Source: Flavobacteriales bacterium
GTDB lineage: Bacteria > Bacteroidota > Bacteroidia > Flavobacteriales_D > Sanyastnellaceae
Reading direction: 5' to 3'
DNA: 64,000 nt
NCBI GenBank assembly: GCA_022447625.1
Contig: JAKVAX010000002.1
Location: 280,219 to 344,218 of the forward strand
In this document: positions 24,792-35,728 of the stretch, piece by piece
Numbering within the stretch: position 1 is the first letter of the stretch
How the letters are laid out: every line of letters begins with the position of its first letter
Program-made: the position numbers and the translations under genes
Notes under the pieces: generated by a model
What the model saw: the letters and a program-made list of their open reading frames with translations, nothing else
What the model was told of the DNA's origin: nothing
Databases searched by the model: none

Positions 24792-27700
24792 ATGTATTAG
24801 ACATTACACCAGGTTACCAAGCACCAGCAGGTGTTCAAGTAGGTGAGTTGGTTGAGATGGAAGTACGCGTAGAGATTCCAGAAGGATTTATGCGTGATGC
24901 CACGATTCAAGTAACTCTTCCTGAGGGAATGAGTCTGGAAGAGATCACGAACTACGAGCACCCGGATGATATGTACTTCTCAGCTGGTTCTTCGACGCAG
25001 GTTTACAACGCCATTACGGTGGAGGCGCTTGGTCAAGGAGAAGAAAATGAAGGACGTGTCATTACCATGTACACGGGTGATATTGATAATGGGTCTTCAG
25101 ACAACGATGAAGCAGAATACCTCACGTTAGGTTTCACTGCCACAGTTTTGAACTCTGAAGTTAATCAAAATGGGTACCTACTGTCCACCCTCGGAACCAT
25201 TGAGTATTTGAGTCCGATTAATGGCAGTTACACTACAGAGTATGACAACGCCAACCTCGAACTGCGCGAGCCTGAGCTGGACGTTTCGATTGAATTCTTC
25301 GAGCCGGAACTCCTTCCAGGAGGGCAGACCTTCGTGACGATTACCATCGAACACGCAGAATCTTCACTCGGACATGCCTACAACGTAGACATCGTGAACG
25401 ACCTTCCACTTGGTCTGCAGTTCGTGAATGGATCGTTCCTTTCAGAATGTGAGGAGCTATTGACCGCACCTCCTACGAACAGTTTCGGTTCGATCACGTG
25501 TGAATGGGATAGTATTCCATTGGGCGTAACCTGTGAGCTTGTTTACAGCGTGCAGGTGGTGAATGGGTACCCTCCGTGTACTGAAGCGGTGAATGACATT
25601 GAGCTTCGTTACACCAGTGGTTTTGAAGCCCATTATGATACCCTGACCTATGGTCCGGTGAACAGTTTAGGTGTTCGTCGTACGGGTGATCCAACAGATA
25701 TTGGAGGAGACCTCAATGATCATTTGTCTATTGATTCTTCAGTGCTAGATGTTGTGTCTGGTACATTGAATCAGCCAATCATTGTGGGTAATGATGAATT
25801 CTGCGCTGGCGCGGAATTGAATATCCAAATTCCTGAATACGCAGGAACATTTGTTGAGTATCACTGGGAAGGACCAGGAGTACCTGACGGATACAACTCA
25901 AATCAATTGATTCTTCCAAACCCTGTTCCGGATGATTCTGGTGAATACACCGTATACATCCAAGTAGGTCAGTGTTTGAGCCCAATTTCAGATCCATTCC
26001 AAGTCAACGTTCTTGAGAATCCTTCAGTGGTGTTTGAAGACGTAAATGTGCCTTGTATATCTGGAGTCGACGACTTAATTCTTGAAGCTGATGTGAGCGG
26101 TGGAGTTGGACCTTATGACTTCGTTTGGAGTGGACCAAACTTCTTGTCGTCAGACAGTCTAGCGGTTATTGAAAATGCCAGTGAGGACAATACTGGAGTA
26201 TATAGTCTGATTGTCACAGATAGTCAAGGTTGTTCTTCCGTTGAACAAATGGCGCAGGTGAGTATCAGTACGGCACCACCGACACCTGAAATTGAAAACG
26301 GAGTGGAGCTTTGTGAAGGCTTGAATTTCCAGTTAGACTGTAATGTGTATCCTGGAGCCGAAGGTTACCATTGGATGACACCAAATGGCGAAGTCATTAC
26401 TGATACGCCTTTCCTCACTGTCTCCGGAGCCGATCCTTTAGCTTCTGGTGAATATACCGTGTTCGTTCAATTTGAAGAATGCGCAACTGATCCATCGTTT
26501 AGTGTGGAGGCGATTGTTCATCCTACACCTGAACTTCCCGAAATCATTGCGAACTCGATTGAGCTCTGTTCAGGAGAAGACCTTGTGCTGACCACCGATG
26601 CGGAAGGCGATCTCTTCACATGGAGTGGGCCTGACGGATACGAATTCTCTGGTTCAACAGCGAACCCACCATTTATTGTAGACATTGACCTTCTCGAAGC
26701 TGGTACTTACGAATTGACTGTAACTGACGGCATCTGTTCTTCAGAGACCGCAGAGATCGATATTATCGTCAATCCAACGCCGAACGCACCTGGATTGGCA
26801 AGTAATAGCCCATTGTGTGTGGGTGATCTCCTCTTGTTAACGACCTCAAGTAATGCAAGTGCCTATGAATGGACACTTCCAGACAACAGCACAGAAACAA
26901 CGAGCAGTGGTTCATTGACAATTCAAGAAACCACAGTGACCGATGCCGGTGATTACTTGTTGTCTGTATTCGATGGCAACTGTTGGAGTGAACCATCACC
27001 AATTGAAAACGTCCAGGTAGATGTCATTCCATCAGAACAAGCCTACGCAGGAGCAAATGTGGTAGCGTGTCAAGATGAAGCGGTACTTGTACAAGCTTCG
27101 AACGACGAAACACTCACAGGGTTCTGGGAATCACCGGGTCAAACGCTACAGTTAGCGAGTCCGAATAACCAGACAACCGCCGTTACAGGAGCTCAACAAG
27201 GAGAGACATACAACCTGACATGGTCATTGTATACCGATGGTTGTGGTGTGTATTCTGTAGACCAGGTGACGATTTACGCACCGGTAGATCCAATTGCCAA
27301 CGACGATGTATTCGAAATGGTCGAGGGAGAGTCTGAAGACGTCTTTGTCATCGAAAATGACGTTCCTGGTCCAGTGGAATACACGATCGAAATCGTTGAC
27401 TTCCCTGACTACGGTACGGCTCAGGTAGCCGAAAACATATTAATCGAATACCGGCCTGATGTGAACTATGATGGTCCGGATGAGATCATCTATGAGATGT
27501 GTTTGAATGACTGTCCTACGATGTGTGACACAGCTATCGTTCGCATCATGGTCTTTCCATATCTCGCGATTCCAGATATCATTACTCCAAACAATGATGG
27601 AGCTAACGATATGCTCGTGATTGAGGGTATCGAGCGATTCCCAGATAACGAGATTTACATCTACAACCGATGGGGGCGCAAAGTCTACTCAACGGAAAAC

Positions 27701-27826
27701 TATAAGAATGATTGGGACGCGACATTCCAAGGAAAGCCGCTGCCTGATGGAACCTATTACTATGTATTCAACAACCGAGCAACAGGCGAAAACCTGGGCA
27801 CCGGTTACATCACAGTTCATCAATAA
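24788..27826 (+). CDS. Giant T9SS surface protein, C-terminal part with type-B sorting domain
   Basis: A 1012-residue frame lacking a signal peptide. It opens with another DUF11-like domain, then several Ig/PKD-like domains with paired Cys and GxYTVxV strands (DDSGEYTVYIQVGQCLSP, DNTGVYSLIVTDSQGCSS), a cadherin-like region with a DVFEMVEGESEDVFVIENDV stretch, and a C-terminal CHU_C/type-B T9SS domain (PDIITPNNDGANDML, IYNRWGRKVYSTENYKNDW, PDGTYYYVF). The nominal ATG overlaps the previous stop but is inside a domain. This half needs the upstream half for export. The product would be a surface or secreted adhesin-like protein delivered by T9SS with the help of the PorP/SprF protein encoded 3 nt downstream. 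Confidence 0.88.
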   Translation: MNVLDITPGYQAPAGVQVGELVEMEVRVEIPEGFMRDATIQVTLPEGMSLEEITNYEHPDDMYFSAGSSTQVYNAITVEALGQGEENEGRVITMYTGDIDNGSSDNDEAEYLTLGFTATVLNSEVNQNGYLLSTLGTIEYLSPINGSYTTEYDNANLELREPELDVSIEFFEPELLPGGQTFVTITIEHAESSLGHAYNVDIVNDLPLGLQFVNGSFLSECEELLTAPPTNSFGSITCEWDSIPLGVTCELVYSVQVVNGYPPCTEAVNDIELRYTSGFEAHYDTLTYGPVNSLGVRRTGDPTDIGGDLNDHLSIDSSVLDVVSGTLNQPIIVGNDEFCAGAELNIQIPEYAGTFVEYHWEGPGVPDGYNSNQLILPNPVPDDSGEYTVYIQVGQCLSPISDPFQVNVLENPSVVFEDVNVPCISGVDDLILEADVSGGVGPYDFVWSGPNFLSSDSLAVIENASEDNTGVYSLIVTDSQGCSSVEQMAQVSISTAPPTPEIENGVELCEGLNFQLDCNVYPGAEGYHWMTPNGEVITDTPFLTVSGADPLASGEYTVFVQFEECATDPSFSVEAIVHPTPELPEIIANSIELCSGEDLVLTTDAEGDLFTWSGPDGYEFSGSTANPPFIVDIDLLEAGTYELTVTDGICSSETAEIDIIVNPTPNAPGLASNSPLCVGDLLLLTTSSNASAYEWTLPDNSTETTSSGSLTIQETTVTDAGDYLLSVFDGNCWSEPSPIENVQVDVIPSEQAYAGANVVACQDEAVLVQASNDETLTGFWESPGQTLQLASPNNQTTAVTGAQQGETYNLTWSLYTDGCGVYSVDQVTIYAPVDPIANDDVFEMVEGESEDVFVIENDVPGPVEYTIEIVDFPDYGTAQVAENILIEYRPDVNYDGPDEIIYEMCLNDCPTMCDTAIVRIMVFPYLAIPDIITPNNDGANDMLVIEGIERFPDNEIYIYNRWGRKVYSTENYKNDWDATFQGKPLPDGTYYYVFNNRATGENLGTGYITVHQ

Positions 27827-27829
27827 GAA

Positions 27830-28774
27830 ATGACGATTATGAAGCCAAAGATGATGATAAGAATGGCCCTTGTGTGCCTGGCTGTGATGACCGCGTCGCA
27901 GACCTTCGCACAACAGAATGCAGGCCATACCCAGTTTCTCTGGAATCAGCTCTCACTGAATCCAGCCTACGCAGGGTCGAAAAAGTCTCTAGCTACAGGG
28001 CTCTCATACCGAGCGCAGTGGTTAGGTATCGAAGGAGCTCCGATGACAGAGAACTTCTTTGTACACAGTCCGCTTTCTCATGGCCAATTCGGAACAGGAT
28101 TGAACATTATGCGTGATCGCTTAGGGATCACCAATAATTTGAATGTCCAGGCCTCATTCGCCTACAAGATGAATTTCGATTTCGGAACCATCTCTGTCGG
28201 AATGAGCGGAGTAGTAGACCATACCACCTTGCAATGGACTTCAGTTGACCCGACAGATCAAGTCGACCCGTCAATTCCGTATGCGGATGTAAGTCAACTG
28301 GATTTCAACGCAGGGTTTGGAATGCATTTCCAACGTGAAGAGATGTTTTTCGGACTCTCCGTTCCACGGCTACTGGAGAACCAGGTCGGTTACCCAGTAC
28401 CTGAAACCAACGTGAGTGCGATCCTCTCCGGTCGTCGACATATTCACGCTATTGGGGGTTATATGTGGGAAGCCAACCGCTACATCTGGGTTCAGCCCTA
28501 CTTCATGACCAGGTACGTGGCAGGGGCACCCTTCCAACTTGACCTGGGATGTTTGGTTCAATTTAATAAAACCGTTTGGGTAGGTGGAAGCTTCCGCTGG
28601 AGTGACTCAGTTGATTTCTTGCTCAACTACAATCTCTCAAAACAGCTGAAGCTAGGCTACTCTTTTGATTTCTCGGTTACGAAGATCCAAGGACATGCCG
28701 GTTCGCACGAACTCTACCTCGGCTATGAACTGAGAAAGAAAAAAGACGGATACAATCACCCTCGATTCTTCTAA
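27830..28774 (+). CDS. PorP/SprF family T9SS outer-membrane protein (cassette 1)
   Basis: A 314-aa protein with a signal peptide (ALVCLAVMTASQTFAQ) and the family's conserved start QFLWNQLSLNPAYAGS, RAQWLGIEGAP and repeated amphipathic strands, ending YELRKKKDGYNHPRFF: an outer-membrane barrel of the PorP/SprF type. In characterised gliding bacteria, SprF is required for export or surface anchoring of its partner SprB, which has a type-B C-terminal domain. Here it follows the giant type-B protein by 3 nt and precedes the OmpA-family gene by 3 nt, so the three are one operon. Start may be 27830 or the in-frame ATG at 27839. Confidence 0.93.
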   Translation: MTIMKPKMMIRMALVCLAVMTASQTFAQQNAGHTQFLWNQLSLNPAYAGSKKSLATGLSYRAQWLGIEGAPMTENFFVHSPLSHGQFGTGLNIMRDRLGITNNLNVQASFAYKMNFDFGTISVGMSGVVDHTTLQWTSVDPTDQVDPSIPYADVSQLDFNAGFGMHFQREEMFFGLSVPRLLENQVGYPVPETNVSAILSGRRHIHAIGGYMWEANRYIWVQPYFMTRYVAGAPFQLDLGCLVQFNKTVWVGGSFRWSDSVDFLLNYNLSKQLKLGYSFDFSVTKIQGHAGSHELYLGYELRKKKDGYNHPRFF

Positions 28775-28777
28775 GCC

Positions 28778-31075
28778 ATGAGAGTTATCAGATACACCTT
28801 AATTTCCCTAGGTATGGTACTCCTCGGATTACCATCGATGGGTCAGATGAAAAAGGCGAACGATGCCTTTGAACACCACCATTACGAAGAAGCGATTGGA
28901 TACTACGACAAGGAAATCCGACGCGACCTTGATAATGACGAAGCAATCACCAAAATGGCGATCTGTTTCTGGAAAACGAATCAATTACCTGAAGCTGAAT
29001 ACTGGTTCACTCGTGCAGCATTGATGAACGATGACCCAGAGGTAAAGCTGATGTATGCACAAGTACTCATCGCCAATGAGAAGTATACCAAGGCACAAGA
29101 GTGGCTTGAAAAATATGTTTCTATCGTTACTGATGAAGACAAAGTTCACCACGCTCACCAGCTGGTCGAATGGGCCGGAGCGCTCTCGAATGGAGCCTTC
29201 CAACTGCAGAATTGTAGAGTGCAGCCCGTGAATGTGAATTCATATGCACTTGACTTCGCGCCTCAACTGATAGGCAACAAGCTCTACTTCATCACCAACC
29301 GAAAAGGAGTAGTAAGCCGTTCAGGCGTGTACGATCCTTGGACCAATGCGCGATTCACTGACATTTATGTTGCTGATCGTGTCGCTAACGCGGAATTTGG
29401 TGAGGTACGTCCGGCGACAGAAATCCCATTGAGCGCCTTCCACGAAGGGCCAATGTGTATGAGTTCGGATAGCTCTGAATTGTACATGACGATGTCAGAT
29501 TTCAACGAGAAACGTCGTGAGTTTGATAGCGAGAATAATACACGTGTGAAAGTGGTGCGATTGGTGAAAGGTACAGATGGCAATTGGGAGCGAACAGCCC
29601 CGCTATCTTTTTACTCGAACCAATATAACACAGCTCACCCAACCATTTCACCTGATGGCAAGACCATGGTCTTTGCCAGTGACATGCCAGGGGGTCAAGG
29701 TTTGATGGATCTTTACGTTACACGCCGCAACCCTGACGGATCATGGGGTGTTCCCGAGCCGCTTCCATCACACATCAACACCCGAGGAAATGAGGTCTTC
29801 CCTTCATTCCATAAAGACGGTGCTTTGTACTTTGCTTCAAACTGGTATGCCGGTTTCGGAGGGATGGATATCTTCCGTTGTCCACTGGAGGCAGATGGTT
29901 GGGGAATCCCTGAAAATATGGGGCTCCCAATCAATAGCCCACGTGATGACTTTGGTATTTGCCTGGAAGAAGACGGCCAGTCTGGATTTTTCACTTCCAA
30001 CCGAGGAAACGAAGACAAGGATGATATCCTCTTCTTCAAGACGTCGTACGGAATGAAGATCGAAGGAACCGTGGTGAATTGTAAGACTCGCATGCCAATT
30101 GCCAATGCGAAAGTAGAGCTCCGTCGTCAAGATCATTACCGTGATTATAGCTTCTCTAATAGCGAAGGACGATTCAGCTTTATCGTGAAAGACAATGCTG
30201 AGTACATGATCTTAGCTCAACACGATTCTTACCTTGAAGACGAAGGATGCACAGGATCCGAATGGACTGATACCTTCGGGATGATCGAAGGTCAGAAAGT
30301 TGAGATTGATGTGGCTTTGAGCCCTGAACCTGCTGCGAAACTTGATCAAGTGTACGTCTGTGGTAATATCTACCACGATGACTACCTCAATCCGTTGAGC
30401 GAGTGTGATGTTACCTTGGTAGACCCTTCAGGAGAAGAAACGCATTTGAATACGGCTGGATTAGGTTCATTCTATGTTCCAGTGAGTCATGATCAACCCT
30501 ATGAAATGGTGATTCGCCGCCAGGCATTCTACGAGTTCCGCCAAACACTTAAAGTGGCTGCAGGACTTGACCAGTGTCACGCGGTAGACATTCACCTGGT
30601 GCCGGATCGAAGTCAAATCCCACCACCATTGACGCTTGATGTTGTGGTTGAGAAGGGAATGGTACTTGAGCTGTACCACATCTACTTCGATAAAGATGAA
30701 GCAGATGTACGCCAAGACGCCATGAAAGATCTGGAGACCTTCTATGAACTGCTCATGAAGTATCCTTCGATGAAGGGTGAATTGATGGCCCATACTGATT
30801 CTCGCGCTAGCGCGGAATACAACATGGAGCTATCTCAACGACGCGCTGAGTCGGTACGAAATTACCTGATCAGTCGTGGTATCGATGGTGATCGATTGAT
30901 CGCCAACGGTTACGGAGAAACGCAACTAGTAAACCTTTGTTCTGACGATGTTGAATGTACAGAGGAACAACACCAGCGAAACCGCCGAGTGGAATTCCGT
31001 GTCATTGATGTCGATGAAGATGTGGATGTAAAGAGTAAGCACAAGTCTGGATTATCAGACTCAGGCAAGCCTTAA
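28778..31075 (+). CDS. TPR/PD40/OmpA-family envelope protein (cassette 1)
   Basis: A 765-aa exported protein (signal peptide [15 protein letters not shown]). Domains in order: TPR-like helices (about residues 25-140), a WD40-like PD40 propeller (about 150-430; [40 protein letters not shown]), a carboxypeptidase-regulatory-like beta domain (about 435-475; [22 protein letters not shown]), and a C-terminal OmpA peptidoglycan-binding domain (about 630-750; [38 protein letters not shown]). It may link the PorP/SprF barrel to the cell wall (inference; PorE-like architecture). Its TAA and the convergent leuS stop overlap at 31072-31075. Confidence 0.92.
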   Translation: MRVIRYTLISLGMVLLGLPSMGQMKKANDAFEHHHYEEAIGYYDKEIRRDLDNDEAITKMAICFWKTNQLPEAEYWFTRAALMNDDPEVKLMYAQVLIANEKYTKAQEWLEKYVSIVTDEDKVHHAHQLVEWAGALSNGAFQLQNCRVQPVNVNSYALDFAPQLIGNKLYFITNRKGVVSRSGVYDPWTNARFTDIYVADRVANAEFGEVRPATEIPLSAFHEGPMCMSSDSSELYMTMSDFNEKRREFDSENNTRVKVVRLVKGTDGNWERTAPLSFYSNQYNTAHPTISPDGKTMVFASDMPGGQGLMDLYVTRRNPDGSWGVPEPLPSHINTRGNEVFPSFHKDGALYFASNWYAGFGGMDIFRCPLEADGWGIPENMGLPINSPRDDFGICLEEDGQSGFFTSNRGNEDKDDILFFKTSYGMKIEGTVVNCKTRMPIANAKVELRRQDHYRDYSFSNSEGRFSFIVKDNAEYMILAQHDSYLEDEGCTGSEWTDTFGMIEGQKVEIDVALSPEPAAKLDQVYVCGNIYHDDYLNPLSECDVTLVDPSGEETHLNTAGLGSFYVPVSHDQPYEMVIRRQAFYEFRQTLKVAAGLDQCHAVDIHLVPDRSQIPPPLTLDVVVEKGMVLELYHIYFDKDEADVRQDAMKDLETFYELLMKYPSMKGELMAHTDSRASAEYNMELSQRRAESVRNYLISRGIDGDRLIANGYGETQLVNLCSDDVECTEEQHQRNRRVEFRVIDVDEDVDVKSKHKSGLSDSGKP

Positions 31076-33891
31076 ACGACCACATTCACGATACGTCCAG
31101 GAACGACGATCACTTTACGCGGCTCTTTACCTTCGAGGTATTGAGCCGCTTTTTCGTGCGCCAAAACTTCCTTCTCGACTTCACCAGGGTTAAGGTCTAG
31201 TGACAAGTCAATCTTGAATCGAACCTTACCATTGATCTGAACTGGATAAGCGAATGCCTTTTCAACCAAGTGATCGGCGTTGAATGCTGGCCAAGATTGA
31301 TCAACGACAGAGTCAGTTCTTCCTAGGCGTTCCCAAAGCTCTTCTGCAACGTGAGGTGCATAGGGCGAAAGCAACACTGTCAACGGTTCAAGAATTGAAC
31401 GCTTGTTGCAGTTGAGTTCACCTAGCTCATTCACAGCAATCATCAAGGCACTCACCACGGTGTTCCATGAGAAACGATCGAGGTCTTCTGATACCTTTTT
31501 GATGGCTTTGTGAAGCGCTTTCAGTTCATCCGCTGTGGCAGCATCATCTGAAAGCTGAACGTTGTTGTCACTATCGTGGAATAGGCGCCAGAACTTGCGC
31601 AAGAAGTTGTGTACACCACTGATTCCTTTGGTATCCCAAGGCTTGTGCTGCTCAATTGGCCCAAGGAACATTTCATAGCAACGAAGCGTATCCGCACCGT
31701 ACTTTTCTACGAGTTCATCTGGAGTTTGAACGTTGTACCAACGTTTTGACATTTTCTCGATTTCCCATCCACACGTGTATTTCCCGTCATCGTTCAGAAT
31801 GAATTCCGCGTTAGCGTATTCTGCACGCCATTGCTTGAAAGCATCCTGATCTAGAATGTCATTGTCAACAATTGAGATGTCGACATGAAGAGTCTGAGTC
31901 TCGTATTCACCTTTCTTTTCGAAAGTGACGAATTTGTTGGTGTTCACTACTCGATAAACCAGGCTTGAACGTCCTTGAATCATTCCTTGGTTGATCATGC
32001 GTTTGAACGGCTCATTGAACTCAATGTATCCATGATCTGCAAGGAACTTCGTCCAGAAGCGGCTGTACAGTAAGTGACCAGTGGCGTGCTCAGCACCTCC
32101 CATGTAAAGATCAACTTGTCCCCAATAAGCGGCCTTTTCTTTTGAGCAGAACTCAGCATCATTCTGAGGATCCATGTAGCGTAAGAAGTACCAGCTTGAA
32201 CCGGCCCATCCTGGCATGGTATTGAACTCCATACGGTCACCTTCCCAGATGTTCCAATCTTCTTGATTAGCGCGAGCTAAAGGCGGCTCACCATCTTCTG
32301 TTGGAAGGTATTTATCTACCGGAGGAAGTGTCACCTGCTCCGTCTCAACCTCGTAAGGCACTCCGTCTTTGTAACAGATAGGGAAGGGCTCACCCCAGTA
32401 ACGTTGACGACTGAATACCGCGTCTCGTAAACGGTAGTTGATCTTTCCTTCTCCCGCACCAATTTTCTCGAGCTCTTCAATGGCACGCGCGATCGCGTCT
32501 TTACCATTGATACCGTTCAAGAATTCAGACTCGCAAATTGGAGTCGTCTTATCGGTATGGGCTTCGTCGTCAACGTTAACTCCTTCAAAGATGTTTGGAA
32601 TTGGAATGCGGAAATGACGTGCAAAGTCCCAATCACGCTGGTCACCACATGGAACGGCCATCACAGCCCCTGTTCCGTATGATGCTAATACGTAATCTCC
32701 AATCCAAATTGGAATCTTCTTCCCAGTGAATGGGTGAAGCGCATATGCTCCCGTGAACTGACCTGAAATCTCTTTCGTATCGCTTTGGCGGTCACGCTCT
32801 GAACGCGCTGCCGCTTTCTCAACGTAAGCCTCTACTTCGGCTTTGTATTCACTTGTCGTGATCTGTGCTACCAAGGTATGCTCTGGAGCCAATGTCATGA
32901 AACTCACCCCGAAAATCGTATCAGGACGAGTCGTAAACACTTCGATCATATCATCATGACCATCGATGCCGAAGAGCACTTTCGCTCCTTCAGATCGACC
33001 AATCCAGTTGCGCTGAATTTCTTTGATAGAGTCAGTCCAATCAATCGTGTTCAAGTCGTTCAATAGACGCTCAGCATAAGCCGTGATACGCATCATCCAC
33101 TGACGCATGAGCTTCTGCTCTACAGGGTGACCACCTCGTTCTGAACGTCCGTCTTTGACTTCATCATTGGCCAATACAGTACCAAGTGCCGGACACCAGT
33201 TCACCACTGAATCAGCGAGGTAAGTCAGACGGTAATTCATTAAAATCAACTGCTGCTGCTTTTCAGAAAGGCTCTTCCAATCTGTAGCGGTGAATTCCCC
33301 AGCGAAGTGTTCTCCGAACAATGGGAATTCATCCATGCTCAAGTGCTTGTACCACTCTTGGTCAATCGAGGCATTGACGTTGTAGCTTCCGTTCTCCTCG
33401 AATTTAGCTACCAAGGTGCTGATTGACTCTGCTTTGTCTGTATCGAGGTTGTACCATGAATCAAACAATTGAGCAAAGATCCACTGTGTCCACTTGTAGT
33501 ATGAAGGATCGCTGGTGCGTACCTCGCGGCTCCAGTCGTAGCAGAAACCAATTTGGTCTAGCTGCTGACGGTAGCGGGCAATGTTGTTCTTGGTGGTGAT
33601 AGCCGGGTGCTGACCTGTTTCAATGGCATACTGCTCTGCAGGAAGACCGAACGAATCATAACCCATTGGGTGGAGTACGTTGAACCCTTGGTGACGCTTG
33701 TAGCGCGCGAAGATATCTGAAGCAATATACCCCAGCGGGTGACCTACGTGAAGTCCGGCACCTGAAGGGTAAGGGAACATATCAAGCACGTAGAATTTCT
33801 TCTTAGCGGGGTCTTCTGTGACGCGGTAAGTCTCATTTTCATTCCACTTGGCCTGCCACTTCTTTTCGATCGCATTAAAATCGTACTCCAT
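31072..33891 (-). CDS. leuS: Leucyl-tRNA synthetase
   Basis: A 939-aa class I synthetase charging tRNA-Leu. It shows the HIGH-type motif [16 protein letters not shown] (residues about 40-55), the editing domain ([13 protein letters not shown] and [19 protein letters not shown]) and the KMSKR loop near residue 713. The [14 protein letters not shown] segment typical of LeuRS is also clear. There is an insertion after residue 150 relative to the E. coli enzyme, as in other Bacteroidetes. It is a single gene converging on the OmpA-family gene of cassette 1. Confidence 0.97.
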   Translation of the reverse strand: MEYDFNAIEKKWQAKWNENETYRVTEDPAKKKFYVLDMFPYPSGAGLHVGHPLGYIASDIFARYKRHQGFNVLHPMGYDSFGLPAEQYAIETGQHPAITTKNNIARYRQQLDQIGFCYDWSREVRTSDPSYYKWTQWIFAQLFDSWYNLDTDKAESISTLVAKFEENGSYNVNASIDQEWYKHLSMDEFPLFGEHFAGEFTATDWKSLSEKQQQLILMNYRLTYLADSVVNWCPALGTVLANDEVKDGRSERGGHPVEQKLMRQWMMRITAYAERLLNDLNTIDWTDSIKEIQRNWIGRSEGAKVLFGIDGHDDMIEVFTTRPDTIFGVSFMTLAPEHTLVAQITTSEYKAEVEAYVEKAAARSERDRQSDTKEISGQFTGAYALHPFTGKKIPIWIGDYVLASYGTGAVMAVPCGDQRDWDFARHFRIPIPNIFEGVNVDDEAHTDKTTPICESEFLNGINGKDAIARAIEELEKIGAGEGKINYRLRDAVFSRQRYWGEPFPICYKDGVPYEVETEQVTLPPVDKYLPTEDGEPPLARANQEDWNIWEGDRMEFNTMPGWAGSSWYFLRYMDPQNDAEFCSKEKAAYWGQVDLYMGGAEHATGHLLYSRFWTKFLADHGYIEFNEPFKRMINQGMIQGRSSLVYRVVNTNKFVTFEKKGEYETQTLHVDISIVDNDILDQDAFKQWRAEYANAEFILNDDGKYTCGWEIEKMSKRWYNVQTPDELVEKYGADTLRCYEMFLGPIEQHKPWDTKGISGVHNFLRKFWRLFHDSDNNVQLSDDAATADELKALHKAIKKVSEDLDRFSWNTVVSALMIAVNELGELNCNKRSILEPLTVLLSPYAPHVAEELWERLGRTDSVVDQSWPAFNADHLVEKAFAYPVQINGKVRFKIDLSLDLNPGEVEKEVLAHEKAAQYLEGKEPRKVIVVPGRIVNVVV

Positions 33892-33964
33892 CTCTGGTTT
33901 TTTTAGAGACGCGAAATTACGAATTCACGCGGCAAATGACATGAATTTGAGAGGGATGTGTTGC

Positions 33965-34987
33965 TTACCAGCGCACAGCCAATTTACCAGTGGTTCTTCT
34001 GTACTCCAGATCGTCATGTGCTTGAGCCAATTCATCGACCGAATATTCCCCTCCAGACCGCGGTTTGATGATGCCTTCTTGGTAGAGTTTGACGAGTTCC
34101 TCCAAGGCCTCTGCAATGCGTTGTGGACGATGGTCAGCGATCTTCAGCATATTCACTCCAATCAGTGCTTGGCTTTTCGCCATGCGAAGCAAAGGAATCA
34201 AGAGCCCCATCTTTCGAAGCATGTTGATGGTCGCCCATTTGCCTCCTTTCTTTCCAGCGCGTTCCGCCGCGCCGTATATGACTACCCGTCCGCCGGCGTC
34301 AATTAAGCGCATGTCTTTTTTAAAGGTACTTCCCGCGATAGCATTGAAGGTCATATCTAGACGTTTCTTACCTAGGATCTTCTTGATTTCCTCTTCGTAA
34401 TCTTGCGTGCGGTAATTGATGACGTGCTGTACACCTCGATCCTTGAGGAGTTGGGTTTTTTCATCGCTTCCGGCAGTAGCGAAGATTTCACATTCTTTCC
34501 ATTGCGCGAGCTGAACCAAGGCAGTTCCTACACCACCCGCCGCCGCATGGATCAGTACGCGTTCTCCAGGGTTCATGTTGGTGGCTTGAAACGCGGCGTA
34601 CCAAGCTGTGCAATACTGAGTTCCCAAGGCGCAAGCTTCCGTAGCTGGCATGTCTTCAGGTACCACTGCCACACCGCTCGCTTGAGTAGCGCAGTATTCA
34701 GCGTACGAACCAAAACGACTCATCCCGGCCACACGTTTGCCGATGAGCGAAGCGTCTACTCCGCTTCCTACGGCCTCTACTCTTCCCACCAAATCATACC
34801 CGATGACAGAAGGCAGGGGTGGAGCTTCCCGGTATAGACCCCGACGTGCCATTACATCAGCGAAGTTGAGTCCAAAGGCCTCTACTTTGATTAATACCTG
34901 GCCTTCCTGAGCCGTTGGTTTATCAAGGTCACGGATCTCGAATGAATCAAAGGCATTGCCATTGGTCGTGAGTACAGCAGCTTTCAT
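33965..34987 (-). CDS. Zinc-free MDR oxidoreductase (VAT-1/quinone oxidoreductase type)
   Basis: A 340-aa NADPH-dependent medium-chain dehydrogenase/reductase. Visible: N-terminal GroES-like domain (EAFGLNFADVMARRGLY, VIGYDLVGRVEAVGSGVD), Rossmann motif VLIHAAAGGVGTALVQLAQ, and the conserved INYRTQDYEEEIKK and VVIYGAAERAG segments. No catalytic zinc ligands are present. Sequence style resembles VAT-1-like reductases; the substrate is unknown. The frame extends 13 codons further, but the ATG at 34987 starts the conserved MKAAVL. It is divergent from the polysaccharide deacetylase gene. Confidence 0.87.
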   Translation of the reverse strand: MKAAVLTTNGNAFDSFEIRDLDKPTAQEGQVLIKVEAFGLNFADVMARRGLYREAPPLPSVIGYDLVGRVEAVGSGVDASLIGKRVAGMSRFGSYAEYCATQASGVAVVPEDMPATEACALGTQYCTAWYAAFQATNMNPGERVLIHAAAGGVGTALVQLAQWKECEIFATAGSDEKTQLLKDRGVQHVINYRTQDYEEEIKKILGKKRLDMTFNAIAGSTFKKDMRLIDAGGRVVIYGAAERAGKKGGKWATINMLRKMGLLIPLLRMAKSQALIGVNMLKIADHRPQRIAEALEELVKLYQEGIIKPRSGGEYSVDELAQAHDDLEYRRTTGKLAVRW

Positions 34988-35079
34988 GCGACGAAGATAA
35001 ATGACTCGATCTTGATTTATGGGCAATGGGAGGTTGATTTCTTTCTGGTGTTGAAACCAGCGCTTGGAGGCACTTCCGC

Positions 35080-35087
35080 TATCTTTG
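35080..35087 (+). promoter_or_regulatory. -7 box of the polysaccharide deacetylase gene
   Basis: TATCTTTG, an exact TAnnTTTG match, ends 5 nt before the ATG at 35093. The longer frame from 35012 begins upstream of it and is unlikely to be translated. No clear -33 element. Confidence 0.5.
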
Positions 35088-35092
35088 ACACG

Positions 35093-35728
35093 ATGTATCT
35101 CGCCAAAACCCCATCCATCGTAAAGCCGCTTGCCGGTGATTTGGTTTGGGATATTCCTACCTCTCAGCGCGAAGTCTTTCTGACCTTCGATGATGGCCCG
35201 GTTCCCGAGGTCACGCCACAGGTCTTAGACATCTTGGATGAATACGGCGCCAAGGGAACTTTCTTTTGTGTGGGCGAAAACGTAGAACGTCACCCTGAAA
35301 TCTTTCTCGACTTATTAGATCGCGGGCACTCTGTTGGTAACCACACTTGGTCTCACGAGAATGGATGGAGAACCTCTCAGATGAGCTACCTCAAAAGTGT
35401 ATTGCGCTGTGAAGAGTTGGTTAATTCTAAATTGTTCCGTCCTCCTTATGGTCGAATCAGACGTCAACAGGCGGAGGCCCTTCGCAACAGATTTCACCTC
35501 ATTATGTGGGATGTACTCGCTGGCGATTGGGATGAGAACCGATCGGTAGAGCAGTGTGTTGATACCTTGATTGAGTACACCCGACCGGGATCAGTGGTAG
35601 TGTTTCACGATAGCATCAAGGCAAGAGATCGCGTCTTGCAAGCCTTGCCTGAATACCTCCGTTACCTAGAAGTAGAAGGGTATACCTGTAGTTTATTAAC
35701 TGAAGAGAATACGAAGAGTCATGGGTGA
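35093..35728 (+). CDS. Polysaccharide deacetylase (NodB homology domain)
   Basis: A 211-aa carbohydrate esterase family 4-type protein. NodB motifs are complete: TFDDGPVPE with Asp33/Asp34, the zinc-binding GHSVGNHTWSH with His84/His88, FRPPYGR, WDVLAGDWD and VVVFHDS. It would remove N-acetyl groups from peptidoglycan or another amino-sugar polymer. No signal peptide is evident from this start, so location is uncertain. The start is set by the -7 box just upstream. The gene overlaps the next by 8 nt. Confidence 0.9.
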   Translation: MYLAKTPSIVKPLAGDLVWDIPTSQREVFLTFDDGPVPEVTPQVLDILDEYGAKGTFFCVGENVERHPEIFLDLLDRGHSVGNHTWSHENGWRTSQMSYLKSVLRCEELVNSKLFRPPYGRIRRQQAEALRNRFHLIMWDVLAGDWDENRSVEQCVDTLIEYTRPGSVVVFHDSIKARDRVLQALPEYLRYLEVEGYTCSLLTEENTKSHG

